Positions 38,681 to 49,134 of a stretch of DNA of 64,000 bases are shown piece after piece (the stretch's first letter is position 1; each line of letters opens with the position of its first letter). The stretch is from Sympetrum striolatum (Eukaryota; Arthropoda; Insecta; Odonata; Libellulidae), in contig OX388352.1 in the NCBI GenBank assembly GCA_947579665.1, positions 73,198,113 to 73,262,112 of the forward strand. Direction: 5' to 3'. A program made the position numbers and the translations under genes. The notes beneath the pieces were generated by a model that did not search any database, was not told the DNA's origin, and worked only from the letters and a program-made list of their open reading frames with translations.

Positions 38681-38809
38681 TGGTAGTAGTATTATTAAAA
38701 GTGCTTCGACAGCTTAGGTCATAGCTGACATTGGCTCCCACGGGGAATCGAACCCGGAACCGCTTTCACCAAAGGCAAACGCGCTGCCCACGTGACTAAC
38801 CGGGAGCCC
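38681..38809 (-). mobile_element. Short tRNA-derived SINE with 10-bp target duplication
   Basis: Flanked by TCGATTTTAT at 38671-38680 and 38810-38819. The - strand head (38733-38808) starts GGCTCCCGGTTAGTCACGTG and contains B box GGTTCGATTCC. It ends GGGAGCC, which pairs perfectly with the first seven bases like an acceptor stem. The T stem is imperfect and the anticodon region forms an over-long 9-bp hairpin with a TTT loop (one mismatch), so it is a SINE or tRNA pseudogene rather than a working tRNA. The 3' tail is TAATAATACTACTACC-like. Confidence 0.8.
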
Positions 38810-39467
38810 TCGATTTTATCTTACGTCCGGCTAGAACTGAACGGAAATTTAAACATCTTTCATCACAAACCTTTTTGGACTAAATGAAAAATCGGAAAAT
38901 TTTCTAATCTTTTCATTTTTCGTTTAAAATGCTCTCAGAACTATAGAGTTATTTAAGTATAAAATTCGAGGCGTCCTTGTATGAAAAGCATTAGAGGTGA
39001 ATCATTTTAAGTAAATTGACGTGAAAGAATCTCCCCGAGCATCAACTGTAGAGTTGCATAGTACGAAAATAACGTTGAAATGCAAGTTGAATGGTCGTAA
39101 AAGTGCAGCGTACGGCATTACAAAATGTCGTAATCCAAGTTGCTGTATTCGATACATTGCGGTGAAACCGGTCGTATAGAATATTAAAATTTTTTGTGCA
39201 GCTGCCTAAATATTTTTCTTCAATCGAAGTTGTTTATTCTTCTCATACATTTCATGATCTCCACTGGTAACCAGGCCAAATATGCTAAAAAGGAATACGA
39301 TGAAGGGATTAAGAGGACACTAACAAAAGCATTGTTTCTTCAGTATCACTATTAGTTAACAATTCTTGTAAATTATGCTGTGACTTTAAATGTCATATTA
39401 TCTTATACAGTGTGAAAATGAAGAGTTATTCCACAATAATGTATCTATATATATTAAGCAGAAATTC

Positions 39468-40040
39468 TGCGGGTTTGTATGATTTTATGTTTGTCTTGGA
39501 TTGGAGTCCACACCGTCTATCCGATTTGTATCCAACTTTGCATACGTGTTCTCTGCGATCATAAAGGAAGCACTGTCGTATTTTTAATGTATAATAAATT
39601 ATAATTTTGCTGGGTTCGAACCAAGTTCGCTGGGATAAATTTCCATAGGAGGTACATTTAAACTGCACTTTTATCGGTCGCGGGCTTAATTTCTCTTGAA
39701 TAATTTAATCAGATGAAGCGAGTTGCACAGAGTCGACCCAAGTACCAAAATAGCGAAAATAGAATAAAAATTCATATTTTGGTCGAGGAATAGTGTTTTT
39801 TTAATCTAAAGTTTAAGTGTTTTCACAAAATACACGAAAAATTTCGAAACATTCTGTGGTTGTAATCTGGGATACTCCTTGACGATCAGTGCGATTGTCG
39901 AATCCAAGCACATGCATTTTCCTGAATAGTGAGACTAGCTTGGGATTTTAATTATGTTTACTAAAGGTATTTACGCACTACCGACAACTTGAATTTAATC
40001 TACGTCTACATTCCCCGTTGAGAATCAACGGACGCTTCAG
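39468..40040 (-). repeat. Inverted, internally deleted copy of modular repeat family A
   Basis: The - strand of this segment aligns end to end with 4376-5597. It starts CTGAAGCGTCCGTTGATTCT (hairpin end) and contains ACAACCACAGAATGTTT and CTTGGTTCGAACCCAG. It also shares GTGTGGACTCCAATCCAAGA and ends in the palindrome GCAGAATTTCTGC. About 650 bp holding the first four modules are missing. Two copies with matching ends show that the boundaries are real. Confidence 0.8.
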
Positions 40041-40383
40041 CTTGCGTGATTAATTCTTGCAATAGAATATATTCTGGCTCAGTTTTTAGAGATTCCATCC
40101 TAGAGCTAGGCTTCACCTTTTTTCTGAGGCAGTACAAATCTCTGATAAAGCTGTCCTGACAAACTTCTGGATTCCCCCTCTGTCCGGGTGGCAATCCTAT
40201 TCCGGATGGCACGTAGTGGATGCGAATAAAAATATCGTGAAAGAGCGGTGCTATGGAAGCAGGAATATCTAAAAGGATGTTTTCAACCGCAATGAGGAAA
40301 ATATTCTCCTGGATCCGCTCTTGGAATGCTGCCATTGGAGAACCAGTTTGGCGAGTGTAGAGATAGTTATTCCGTTCCTGCAA
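40006..40383 (-). CDS. Unrecognised 125-codon open frame, doubtful
   Basis: The longest - strand open frame outside the trehalase region. Its composition is protein-like (for example FHDIFIRIHYVPSGIGLPPG near residues 48-67) and a TTGCAG acceptor-like site lies close to its start. I recognise no family. Its last ~10 codons run into the end of the repeat at 39468-40040, which argues against a conserved gene. It may be part of an unrecognised mobile element or chance. Confidence 0.15.
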   Translation of the reverse strand: MQERNNYLYTRQTGSPMAAFQERIQENIFLIAVENILLDIPASIAPLFHDIFIRIHYVPSGIGLPPGQRGNPEVCQDSFIRDLYCLRKKVKPSSRMESLKTEPEYILLQELITQAEASVDSQRGM

Positions 40384-43044
40384 TCATAGCTTTTTTATTC
40401 GGTTTAGAGTGAAATAGCTCGCCTGCAACTTCGCTATTTTCTTGAAGATTTTTTTAGGTTCAGGAATCGGTGGTAATCGACCCACTTTCTAAGGCTTTCA
40501 GACACATTCGTCTCTAAATTCACAATTGCCTCTCTTTAGCTCGAACTGTGCGCTCTAATTTCTGTTACCCGATTTCCCGAGAGTTTAAGGAGAAGAACTT
40601 AAAGTAAATCAAGTTTGAGTCGAATCTTCCACGTCCTCTGTATTGAAAGCACAGGAAATAACGTTTAGGTAATAGTTTAACGTCAAAATAATTTCGGGGG
40701 AATTATGAGATTAAATACATTAGATGGAATGGAATAATTTTATCCGTTTTAGTTAAATGAAACTAAAAATCGAGCATCTATCGCAATTTTTTTGGTATTC
40801 GATAAAAAAGCGACATTACTACTGGAACTAACAGTCATATTATTCATAACTAATGCTATAAAAATTCATTCTCATAAGTATGATATTTGTTAATGTGCGA
40901 CGAAATTGAAAACCGAAAAATATTTATCATTGAAAAATTATTAGACTGTAAACCTTTTGCAAATGCATGAATTGTTTACTTCTTCAACAGAAATGTTCGA
41001 ATTAAGTCATGTTTGCGGCATTCCCTGGAATTTGCTTTCGGAGCATGTATTTACTTGGAAAAATAAATATGACAGAACTGGTTGTGAATCCAAACTGTAA
41101 ATGACAATTATTTCGATATATACCCTGCGAGCCGCCAGAGACGTGTGGCAGAGGGTATAATAACACCTTCATTACCGAATCTCCCCTATTAGCTTATCTA
41201 ATAGCCTGAAAAACGACCAAAAGTTATTATTGTCTGTTTTTGCGATCATTTCCCTGTAACGTTCTGTCGATGCTTCTCGAAGATCACGTTCGTTCTTTAC
41301 TTGTACTAAAATTTCATTTACTTCGTAAATGAGTCTGAACCGATGGAATTCTCGAAAACCTTTCAAAGTATTCGATCCTGATTCTCTATTCCGAAGTTAT
41401 TTTATCACGTAAATATATGTTAAAAATGTTTTTTTCTAAGTAATAATGAGAAATATTAGAGTAATGGAGATTAAACAAATGCTGCTCGACAAGCGAGGAA
41501 TCGCGACGGAGACCTTCTCTTTAGTTTTCCTCTCGCGTTTATCAAATCAAAATCCTCTCTCATCGCAAATTCCTTCGACAATAAACATTTTCATCGGTTC
41601 TTATTATGTTTTCGTTGAGATTCCGGATACATCGTGGTTTCGTTCATCTCAGTTAGGTAGTTGGGATAGTTAGAAAAAGTTCAGTTATTGAAGAACCAAT
41701 AAATGCTTTGTTCGATTTTGATATTATTATATTTACTATAATTTAGTAGTAACATACATAGAACTAACTATTGAACGTATAAATCCTAGTATGGATGTGT
41801 GCAGTATTAAGAAGCATTTTCCTTGGAGCGCCATTATTATAAGTACTGCCAGTTGAATTTGAAATGTCTATGGTGTAGCTTCGAAGCTGCATTCATTCAC
41901 AATCGCACACACTTGTAGATTGAATAAAGCTGATCAGAAGTCGGTGATAATTAACTTATGTAACACAATTAGTAAGTTGCTTAGATGTTTCATGCTGGAT
42001 GGATTGAACTGGCTGGCTAAATTTAAAATAAAACTGTGAATGCGTAAAATACGTGAATTCAACTTGTAAATTATAGCTATGACATCAAGACACCTTATTT
42101 TTTAATTGCTAGCTACACATTTGGTATGATGATAAGATGTAGTGTCCTGTACCATTAATTATGTATGAGCCTAAACGACCTACTTTTTGGGAAAAATTTT
42201 AATATCTTTACAACAATCAGTTACCGGTTATGAAAATTTCTACCTGTTTGTCTATTTTATCCAAACTTAAGCGATTTCGAACCGAAAACAATATTCTACG
42301 GCTAAAATAAGAATTTTTATTTTATACGGGGTCTTTTTGACACTACTCGATATCGTAAAACTATTCATTCCGGTTTGGTTTTTTTTCTGCGATAAAAAAG
42401 AAATTTACTCGCATTTCTAACGGACATTCTGAACGATCTGTTGGCGAAGTGTTTACAGCCTTCGTGGCAAAAGTTGCTATGTTGGTCTGAATCGATGTAG
42501 TGGTGCAGGAGAGTCTATATAGGCAGGCTGAGAAACTACGAGTAATAAATTAATAACGTACGTATGCGGATTAATTTGTAATCTATATATATTCGTTCTC
42601 TCGCCATTTCGTATATCGCGGTCTTGCTTTTCTCGACGTCGTTCTCATAACTTGTTTCTCCGTAAGCTGTTTGATGGGTGAGTCACCCGAAACAAGTTCT
42701 AGGGTCACCTGTGGCCTTTTCCGCGACTGAGCACCACACCTCCAAGCCAACAGCCAATAGGAATCACGTCTCGTGGATTTTTTTCAGTCTTCCACGAAAG
42801 CGTTCCGCATCAGACGGCGAATTTTCCTCCCTTGCAGGAAATTCGCTCAGACGAGCCTTTCGTTACGTGGGGAACTTTCATATGTTCGTGTTCCCATTCT
42901 CCCCGAACCAGCCTCTCACCGTGAAGTGAGGTCGCCAGTCGTCGTCATGGTTTTCCCTCCGCGATTTTTTTTTGCATTTTCTAGCGTTGCCCACGTCTAC
43001 TGGTAGATTCTTTTCTGCCTTTGATAGAACTATATTTGCACGGT
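40384..43044. other. Intergenic DNA; inverted LINE-tail-like piece near 41130; CpG-rich 42590-43000
   Basis: On the - strand about 41120-41165 reads ACCCTCTGCCACACG then GGCGGCTCGCAGGGTAT, the hairpin tail seen with LINE fragments at 25.9 and 30.7 kb. The stretch 42590-43000 is CpG-richer than its neighbours, with a CTATATAGG box at 42516 followed by AATAAA (42544), an arrangement also seen in solo LTRs. No terminal repeats were established. Confidence 0.35.
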
Positions 43045-43055
43045 TGTCTATAGTA

Positions 43056-43328
43056 GTAGTAGAAGTCTCCCTTTTTCAAGCGTATTAACGCTATTGGGAG
43101 TTAGCAGGTTAAGGCTGCTGATAATTAGCTGAACGGTATGGATGAAGGTAGTGTGGCCGGCACTACGTTTTTTCTTCCTACTATTACCCAGAGTTTTACC
43201 TCCGGTACTCATTTTTACACGTTTACAGAATGAGTCGACCTGTGGCAGGTTAATATGCTATAGCTGGGTATTGAACCCCAGCCCTCTGCGTGACAGGCGA
43301 GCGCCGCTACGCCGCCGAGGCCTACGTA
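43056..43328 (-). mobile_element. SINE with tRNA-Asp-like head and 11-bp target duplication
   Basis: Flanked by TGTCTATAGTA at 43045-43055 and 43329-43339. The - strand head (about 43245-43320) reads GGCCTCGGCGGCGTAGCG, then CGCTCGCCTGTCACGCAGAG, then GGGGTTCAATACCC. The GCCTGTCACGC anticodon arm with GTC anticodon and the GGGGTTCAAT T loop closely match tRNA-Asp. A body of about 190 bp unrelated to tRNA follows and ends in a (CTA)n-like tail. This is a third SINE lineage (S3) in the window. Confidence 0.85.
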
Positions 43329-43439
43329 TGTCTATAGTAAGGCTTTGATTAATAAATCGTTTTTTGTAGGATAAGGGAGAATTTAACATATAATGCGCTC
43401 TCTTCCTAGAAAGGGAGCTAATAGTCAATTCCACCTCGT

Positions 43440-43760
43440 TTTGCGTTAAGGTAGGTCATGTGGGATGTATCCCTTTTATGGACGTAATCACAACATACTG
43501 CCACATAGTCACGACATAGTTAAAGCAACAAATACGAGCATCAATACGGTCGGGGCATTTCTGGATTTCGGAGAAGCATTCAAAATGGTATCCCACCTAA
43601 ATTCGTCTCAAAATTCGATGTCCTGTGCAATATACGAAAAAGTGTTCGGATGAATACAATTTCTCTCGAAAAATTATTTCAGCAAGTTACGTCGAAAGGA
43701 ATTTTATCCGATGCATCACTTGAGAGAGCAGAGATCGAACGCCGATTTCGTTTATAATAA
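43440..43760 (+). pseudogene. LINE reverse transcriptase fragment (RT block around LDF-x-x-AF)
   Basis: The open frame 43465-43653 contains HDIVKATNTSINTVGAFLDF followed by GEAFKMVSH. This matches the RT segment 'D-x-I-x-x-A-T ... D-A-I-F-L-D-F-S-K-A-F-D-x-V-S-H' of jockey/I-type LINEs, with catalytic Asp positions changed (K-M for D-x). After a frameshift, FLEKLFQQVTSKGILSDAS resembles the next RT block (YL-x-N-R-x-Q-x-V). No further blocks follow. A short dead fragment. Confidence 0.75.
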
Positions 43761-44359
43761 TTGTCAACGATCGAGCAAAGATGATGCCAATAATCTATAG
43801 ACTTCTTAAGTGTAATATTAAGTTAGTGTAAAGATTAACTAATTGCTTCGAATACGAAGAATTGCGTTGCCTGGACTTGCACGCGTTACATTAACTCAGC
43901 TCTCGCACAATATCAAATCCATGATTTCATTTACAGTTCCCGCATCGCTATAAACACTCAAAAATTGGATGCAACATGTATTTCAAAGAGTATATTCGAT
44001 ATGCTATATGGAAGACGAATAGAGTACAAAGATTAATCATTAGAAAGTAGAACAAGCCCACCCAAGTAAAAAAAATAGCTTCTTTCCTTCTTATTCGACG
44101 ATTATTTCTTATCAAATATTTGATTTGGGATCCACATGAAAAATGGCGAAGATAATAGATGTGGTCCAACGTAGTGCAGTTCGTTTCTTTAAAATCGGAG
44201 ATTTCGGGTTCGACAATAGCGTTATGGCTAAAATTAAGTCTAATAAATTGGGATTCTTTCGATGAGAACATTTCAGATCATCGACGGTATCTTTTCCAAA
44301 AATTCATCGGTGTAGAACTCGGTGAACGAAGTAGGTGTCAAGTAATATAAGAAATAAAA
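43761..44359. other. Intergenic DNA, nothing recognised
   Basis: A 107-codon open frame at 43948-44271 on the - strand (hydrophobic centre, no homology recognised) is the only notable item. Not called. Confidence 0.4.
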
Positions 44360-44461
44360 ATTCACAAATACTTTTTAATCTATCAACTTGATAATGGCTA
44401 CATTTTGGACGAAACCGGTCGTCTTTCTTTTAATATAGTGTGGAAAAAAGTATTTGTGAAT
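44360..44461. mobile_element. 102-bp fold-back element with 17-bp perfect terminal inverted repeats
   Basis: Ends ATTCACAAATACTTTTT (44360-44376) and AAAAAGTATTTGTGAAT (44445-44461) are exact inverted complements. The interior carries the GACGAAACCGGTCGTC core that recurs elsewhere in the window. Non-coding MITE-like element. Confidence 0.8.
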
Positions 44462-44518
44462 TTCGCTTTCTTAGATTACTTGTTGTGGATTTCCACGTTG
44501 TAAAGCCTTCCATAATTG

Positions 44519-44688
44519 TAAGGAAAGGGTTGAGGTGACTTTGCACATAATGGCGTGCACCCAGGAAAATTCCCAAGCAAAAACGGACTTTAACCTAGAT
44601 GGTTAAGGCAGCCTCCCGGATAGAGGAAGATCCCGGGTTCGATCCCCGGCTCTGTCAGACTTTTTTCAAGTCCGTTTTCCTTGGGAAA
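44519..44688 (+). mobile_element. tRNA-derived SINE (family S1), standard copy with target duplication
   Basis: Flanked by CTTCCATAATTG at 44507-44518 and 44689-44700. It has a leader with GGCGTGCACCCAGGAAAATT and an A box in TAGATGGTTAAGGCAGCC. The B box lies in CCGGGTTCGATCCCCGG, a perfect T arm. The tail TCAGACTTTTTTCAAGTCCG then TTTTCCTTGGGA is the same as in the 12205-12550 copy. At 170 bp this is the plain structure of the family. Confidence 0.9.
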
Positions 44689-44898
44689 CTTCCATAATTG
44701 ATTATAGAAGAAGGTGTCGTTGCGATGCTATTTAGAACGAGTACTTCATAGAACGATACAAACTTTATAAAGTAAAGTCGTATTTTTGTAGAGTATTGAA
44801 GAAAGGCGCCTAGATGAGTATACTGGTGTTTATACACGCAAAGAGGTAATTGATCTGCTCTCTACTCCTCTAATTTGACTAACATTTTCGTCTTCGTT

Positions 44899-45020
44899 GG
44901 GAATGAAACCTAATTGGCAGATCTCCCATTCCCGCATTCTTAATCTTTCTCTTCCTTCGACTGTCCTCGTAAGTAACTACCCATTCTTTAGTTTTACTTA
45001 AAGGGGTTGTAAATACCTTT
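44899..45020. repeat. Direct repeat pair, unit 1
   Basis: Matches 45712-45832 along its length (GCATTCTTAATCTTT, CTTCCTT, TGTCCTC, GTAACT.CCCATTCTT, GTAAATACCTTT), at roughly 80-85% by eye. Origin unknown; non-coding. Confidence 0.75.
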
Positions 45021-45630
45021 CTCGTAAGCGAATGTGAAATTTAGATCTTGATATCGTTAACTGTTGCTGAAATTGTATTACCAAAACAAATATTGTGGTC
45101 AATATCACGTACAGCAGCTCTGGTGAAGAAAAATTCGGAATGGCCTGCGGTGTTGATCATCGGCGATTGGGATTTCTCAATAAGTAACTAATGAAGGAAA
45201 AGTATTGAGCAAGCTGTCCGCTGAAGAAAGGTCGCCTTAATTTCCTTGGACGAAATTACAAGGCATGTGTCGGTAATTCTTAAGTAGTCACAGAAATGTC
45301 GAGCGAGCAAATTAAATATGAAGATTTTAGCTTTGGATTGAGAATAGATTCATTTGATATTAAATTGACTTTTTCTTATTTCTGTCTCGTTTATCATTAT
45401 TTCCGTACTTATCATCGCTGTCAACATATCATTATCCAAAAAATATTCGAACTTATTTTTGCGCTCGAATTAGTATATTTCTAAGAGGTATCAGATGTAG
45501 ACATCAAGTAAAATATGCGTCAGAACTCTCATTAGACGTCCTTTGGGTATGCACTTCAAATACCAAGTATTTGTTTAATGTTATTTTAAGATGAAATTAC
45601 TCTCTGAGAGAGGAAGATGGGTTTGCGCGA

Positions 45631-45711
45631 CATGGCGTGCACCCAGAAAAAAAATCCCAAGGAAGAATAGACTTGAAAAAAGTCCGACGGAATCGGGGCT
45701 TCCCCGGTCTT
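45631..45711 (-). mobile_element. Truncated fragment of SINE family S1
   Basis: Contains the GGCGTGCACCCAG leader, AATCCCAAGGAAGAATAGAC and TTGAAAAAAGTCCGAC tail pieces of family S1 on rearranged strands. The tRNA-like middle is deleted. It sits directly against the second unit of the direct repeat. Confidence 0.6.
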
Positions 45712-45832
45712 GGGAGTGAAACCGAATTGGCAGGTTTCCCATTCACGCATTCTTAATCTTTTTCTTCCTTTGATTGTCCTCATCAGTAACTTCCCATTCT
45801 TCAGTTTCACACAGTGTGATGTAAATACCTTT
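45712..45832. repeat. Direct repeat pair, unit 2
   Basis: Second copy of the 44899-45020 unit, immediately downstream of an S1 SINE fragment. Confidence 0.75.
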
Positions 45833-48675
45833 ATTTAATGCTAGTATTTTCATATAGGTGCTACTTTTCTTTATTGCCCTCTCATCTTTCGAATCGCCTG
45901 GAAGCGTTGGTCTTTTTTCGCTGGAAAAAGCAAACTCACGGTTGAAAGTTAATCTTCATATTCCGCGAATGAGTACTTAATAACTCCGTAGAACTCTTTG
46001 AAGAACTGTTTATTTTTCGTGCATCTGCTATTTCTTGGAGGAATAAGGCTCGGAAGCCATTGATTAACATCGATTGATGTTCAGTAAAGTTAAAGAAAGT
46101 ATATTTGACCCTCTCGTTCACCGAATACTATGCGTGTTTGTGATCCCTCGAAAAAATACTAATAGGATTGGGACTCATGGCACATATTTGCTCACTCATT
46201 GAAAAAACGGTAACGAAGCGTAAGATAGTGTTCGAAGTGCTGAGTTATCAAATGATGTATCTATGAGACCACATCGTAAACTAATAAATGTTTTACTATT
46301 TGGTGCCTTAAGTCAAATAGTGATACAAAGTTTGTGGTTCAAGTCGAATCCGTGAAGTAAACTTTGAATATTTTTTTCATTATTAAACGTAACTCACGAT
46401 TCACCGATATATATTCCATCATTAATAAAGGTCTAAACACTGATAACTAAGCCGCTTATATAAGTTAACATCTCATAGTAATTCACCTCTTTATGATATA
46501 TTTTTTCCTGAGTGTCAGATTTATATTCAGTTGCAGCTTTCAATTCTACATGTCATCCTTAGGGTTTCTGACCTTGATTCCTTATCCAAGGAACACGATA
46601 TTTACCCAAGTACTCCCACCTCCTTCGTAGTGTTCGTGCTAGTAATTTAAATATCCCGAAGTATATATTCTGTTATAATAGCATGTATACACCTCTGGAA
46701 TTCATCCATCACCAATCACTCATTTAAAATTTAGTATTGCATGCTAATTGCGGTATTTCCCATTTATAATACCAAATTAAACTTATAACTGAGATAAGTA
46801 CAATGGGGAGATACTTCGAATTCGGAAATCGTATTTGTCATTACAGTCATGACAAAAGGCGAATTACGCAGGAAAACTTAATTTTAGAAAATCTGTATAA
46901 CGTGAAAATTCTAATTCCGGAATGATTTGTTTCTTTACTTCTGGAAGAAATGCTGATTCGGTAATGAGCATGCGAATTTTTCGGAACGAAAAATTTGATA
47001 TCGAAAAGAGAGACTCGTTTTTTGTGAATTTGAAATGTGAATTCGGGAAAACCTTCCGATATTTACAAACGTGCTTTCGCTCCTCGGTTCGGTATCCATC
47101 GCAAATTATCGAGTAAATTAATCTAAGACGAACGCAATTTTGCGAATTGCGCGCGGAAAATATTTTCGGAGGGTATATTTCAGATGGAAAAATGTTTTAG
47201 TTTCGCCATCGAACTCGCAGAGGTCTTTAAGTTGTATCGAGAAAGCATTTCCTGTACCTTCTCTCGCATTTCGCGGACTTGGCGAATTTCTGACGTTTTT
47301 TCCTTGGACTCGTGATCGGACGCGTGTAGCGAGGCACGTCTCCGTCACGACTCCCATGTGACATGTTCTCTTTCCAAGAGGAGCACTCTTACGTCACGTT
47401 GCCAACGCCTCCACTTTTCCGCGAATCGCGTTACCCCTTTGTTGGGCTTTTGGGCCAATGGAAGAGTTAGTTTCCGCCACACACCGATTGCGTCATGCTT
47501 TCGCGCGTTATTTCCCATTAAACCAATAGCTAAGCTGAGTTTGTTGATCTAGTGCAGACGTTTTGATCTTTGTATCGACGTTGACATTGCGTCATTATCG
47601 TATACCTTTACTTCTCTCCTAATGTGTGTTCGGTGTCCGTATTTACAGCAGGTGTGTTAAATGTAATCCATGTTTCAGAATATGATGACACCCGCGGTAT
47701 AATAAAATCATCATTACTTGGACATTCTTTAATGCTTCTCCCGAATCGCATGTCATTACTCGTGAATAGTCTTTAGATTGAGAAGCTGATTGTCTGTTTT
47801 TCCAAGATATTGTTCTTATTTTGTACATGATTCTTGCACTGTACGTTATACATAACTGAATTTCCTGTATTCAGATTTAACGTAGGTAAACGCAAACTTC
47901 CGAGAAGCTCGGGGCATTTATAAATTTCGGTGACAAAGGACGGAAACATCCCAAATAGCGTAAAATTACACTAAATTGATGGCTTGTCGTCGAGAATTTA
48001 AAATGGAATTTTAACTGCATTAAGTTTAAAATGTGAAATCTCGATGTAATTAGGCTCATGTAGTTGTCTGTCTGTTGAATGGCAATATTTTCAAGGAGAA
48101 ATTCAGTTTTATCTTTGCCATTTAATTCCAACTCAGAGTGGCGTATATATTTAACTAACAGTTATTGCGGTCAATCGGTACGTCTTGACACGATATAAGT
48201 AGTGATCTACTTGTAAAATTCTTCATTATATGATTGAGAACTTAGTTTTATCTATTTTTGAATCCGGGCATATACAAATTGTATGGAGCTGCGCTAAGAT
48301 AGTTTGCGGTTTTATGACTTTAAATCGTTAAATGGCAACAATCGTTCCACAACATCCCAATATATCTGGAGTATTTCTTTAATTTTGATAACTAATTGGT
48401 GATGGTTAACTGGCCTTACTTAAAGGGAATCATGATTGATAATGTTGAAGGAAGGTAGTATGAATGTTAATTTGGCAATGGAATCCAAGTTTTCTTTATT
48501 GAACTTTCATTCATGTGGGAGAAGAAACTTGAGGGTTATGATCAGTAAGATATTGAGGGGATAGAAAGTAAAGTATGACCCCCAAGACATCCGCTACATT
48601 TCTATGTAGAGAAAGTTAAGCTATGAGAAACGCATGATGACATACTTTGAATTTAGAGAAGAAATTAAAATAAAG
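45833..48675. other. Intergenic DNA; CpG-rich stretch 47100-47600
   Basis: No supported gene. The CpG-rich 47100-47600 segment has CCAAT boxes (47455, 47523) and open frames on both strands without domains. It could be regulatory, but nothing fixes a transcription start. Confidence 0.4.
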
Positions 48676-48681
48676 TCTGCT

Positions 48682-48845
48682 GTAGTCGGGACTCGAACCG
48701 GATATCCAACTTGCCGATCAGTTGCTTTAGCCAACGGTTCACACCTAGACCCATCAGAAATCGAAGAATTTGCTGTCATGATAGCTTATAATTGGCTAAA
48801 TCTACCTCCCGGCAATTGCGAGGTCCGGGCTCGAGCCCTGGCTAC
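48682..48845. repeat. Head-to-head pair of tRNA-like heads (decayed SINEs)
   Basis: A - strand unit (48682 to about 48755) and a + strand unit (about 48775-48845) are inverted copies of the same tRNA-like sequence. Each has GGCTAA, then GGCAA, then a B box (GGTTCGAGTCCCGACTAC on -, GGGCTCGAGCCCTGGCTAC on +) at the same ~51-base distance. The two face away from each other, about 25 bp apart. Confidence 0.65.
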
Positions 48846-49000
48846 GGAAGACTTTTTTCTTGTATTTCTACTCCTGAGAAGTGTATGCAAGAGTCGTCTC
48901 TATGCCAACATTTGAGCCAATATAACCTCTGTAAATTGCGTAACAGATGTTTGAAAATTTATCACGAACTTTACAATGTCACGAAATAATAATTTCCTTG

Positions 49001-49134
49001 GGTAATGAAGTAATAACACTAAATTTTCCACACTTTTAAGTGTGAAAAACACCGTAAAATACATCAAATAAATGAAGAAATAACACTGTAAATTTTCCAC
49101 AATTTAAAATAGTGTGGAAAATATCTTCATTACC
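49001..49134. mobile_element. 134-bp fold-back element
   Basis: Terminal inverted repeat GGTAATGAAG (49001-49010) and CTTCATTACC (49125-49134). Inside, AATAACAC..AAATTTTCCACA occurs twice in direct orientation (about 49013 and 49080), followed by inverted TGTGGAAAAT- or TGTGAAAAA-type partners, so the whole can fold into a compound hairpin. Non-coding. Confidence 0.7.

Noticed and set aside
42480..42660. Possible solo LTR (TATATA box then AATAAA)
   Set aside because: No TG..CA ends or target duplication found.
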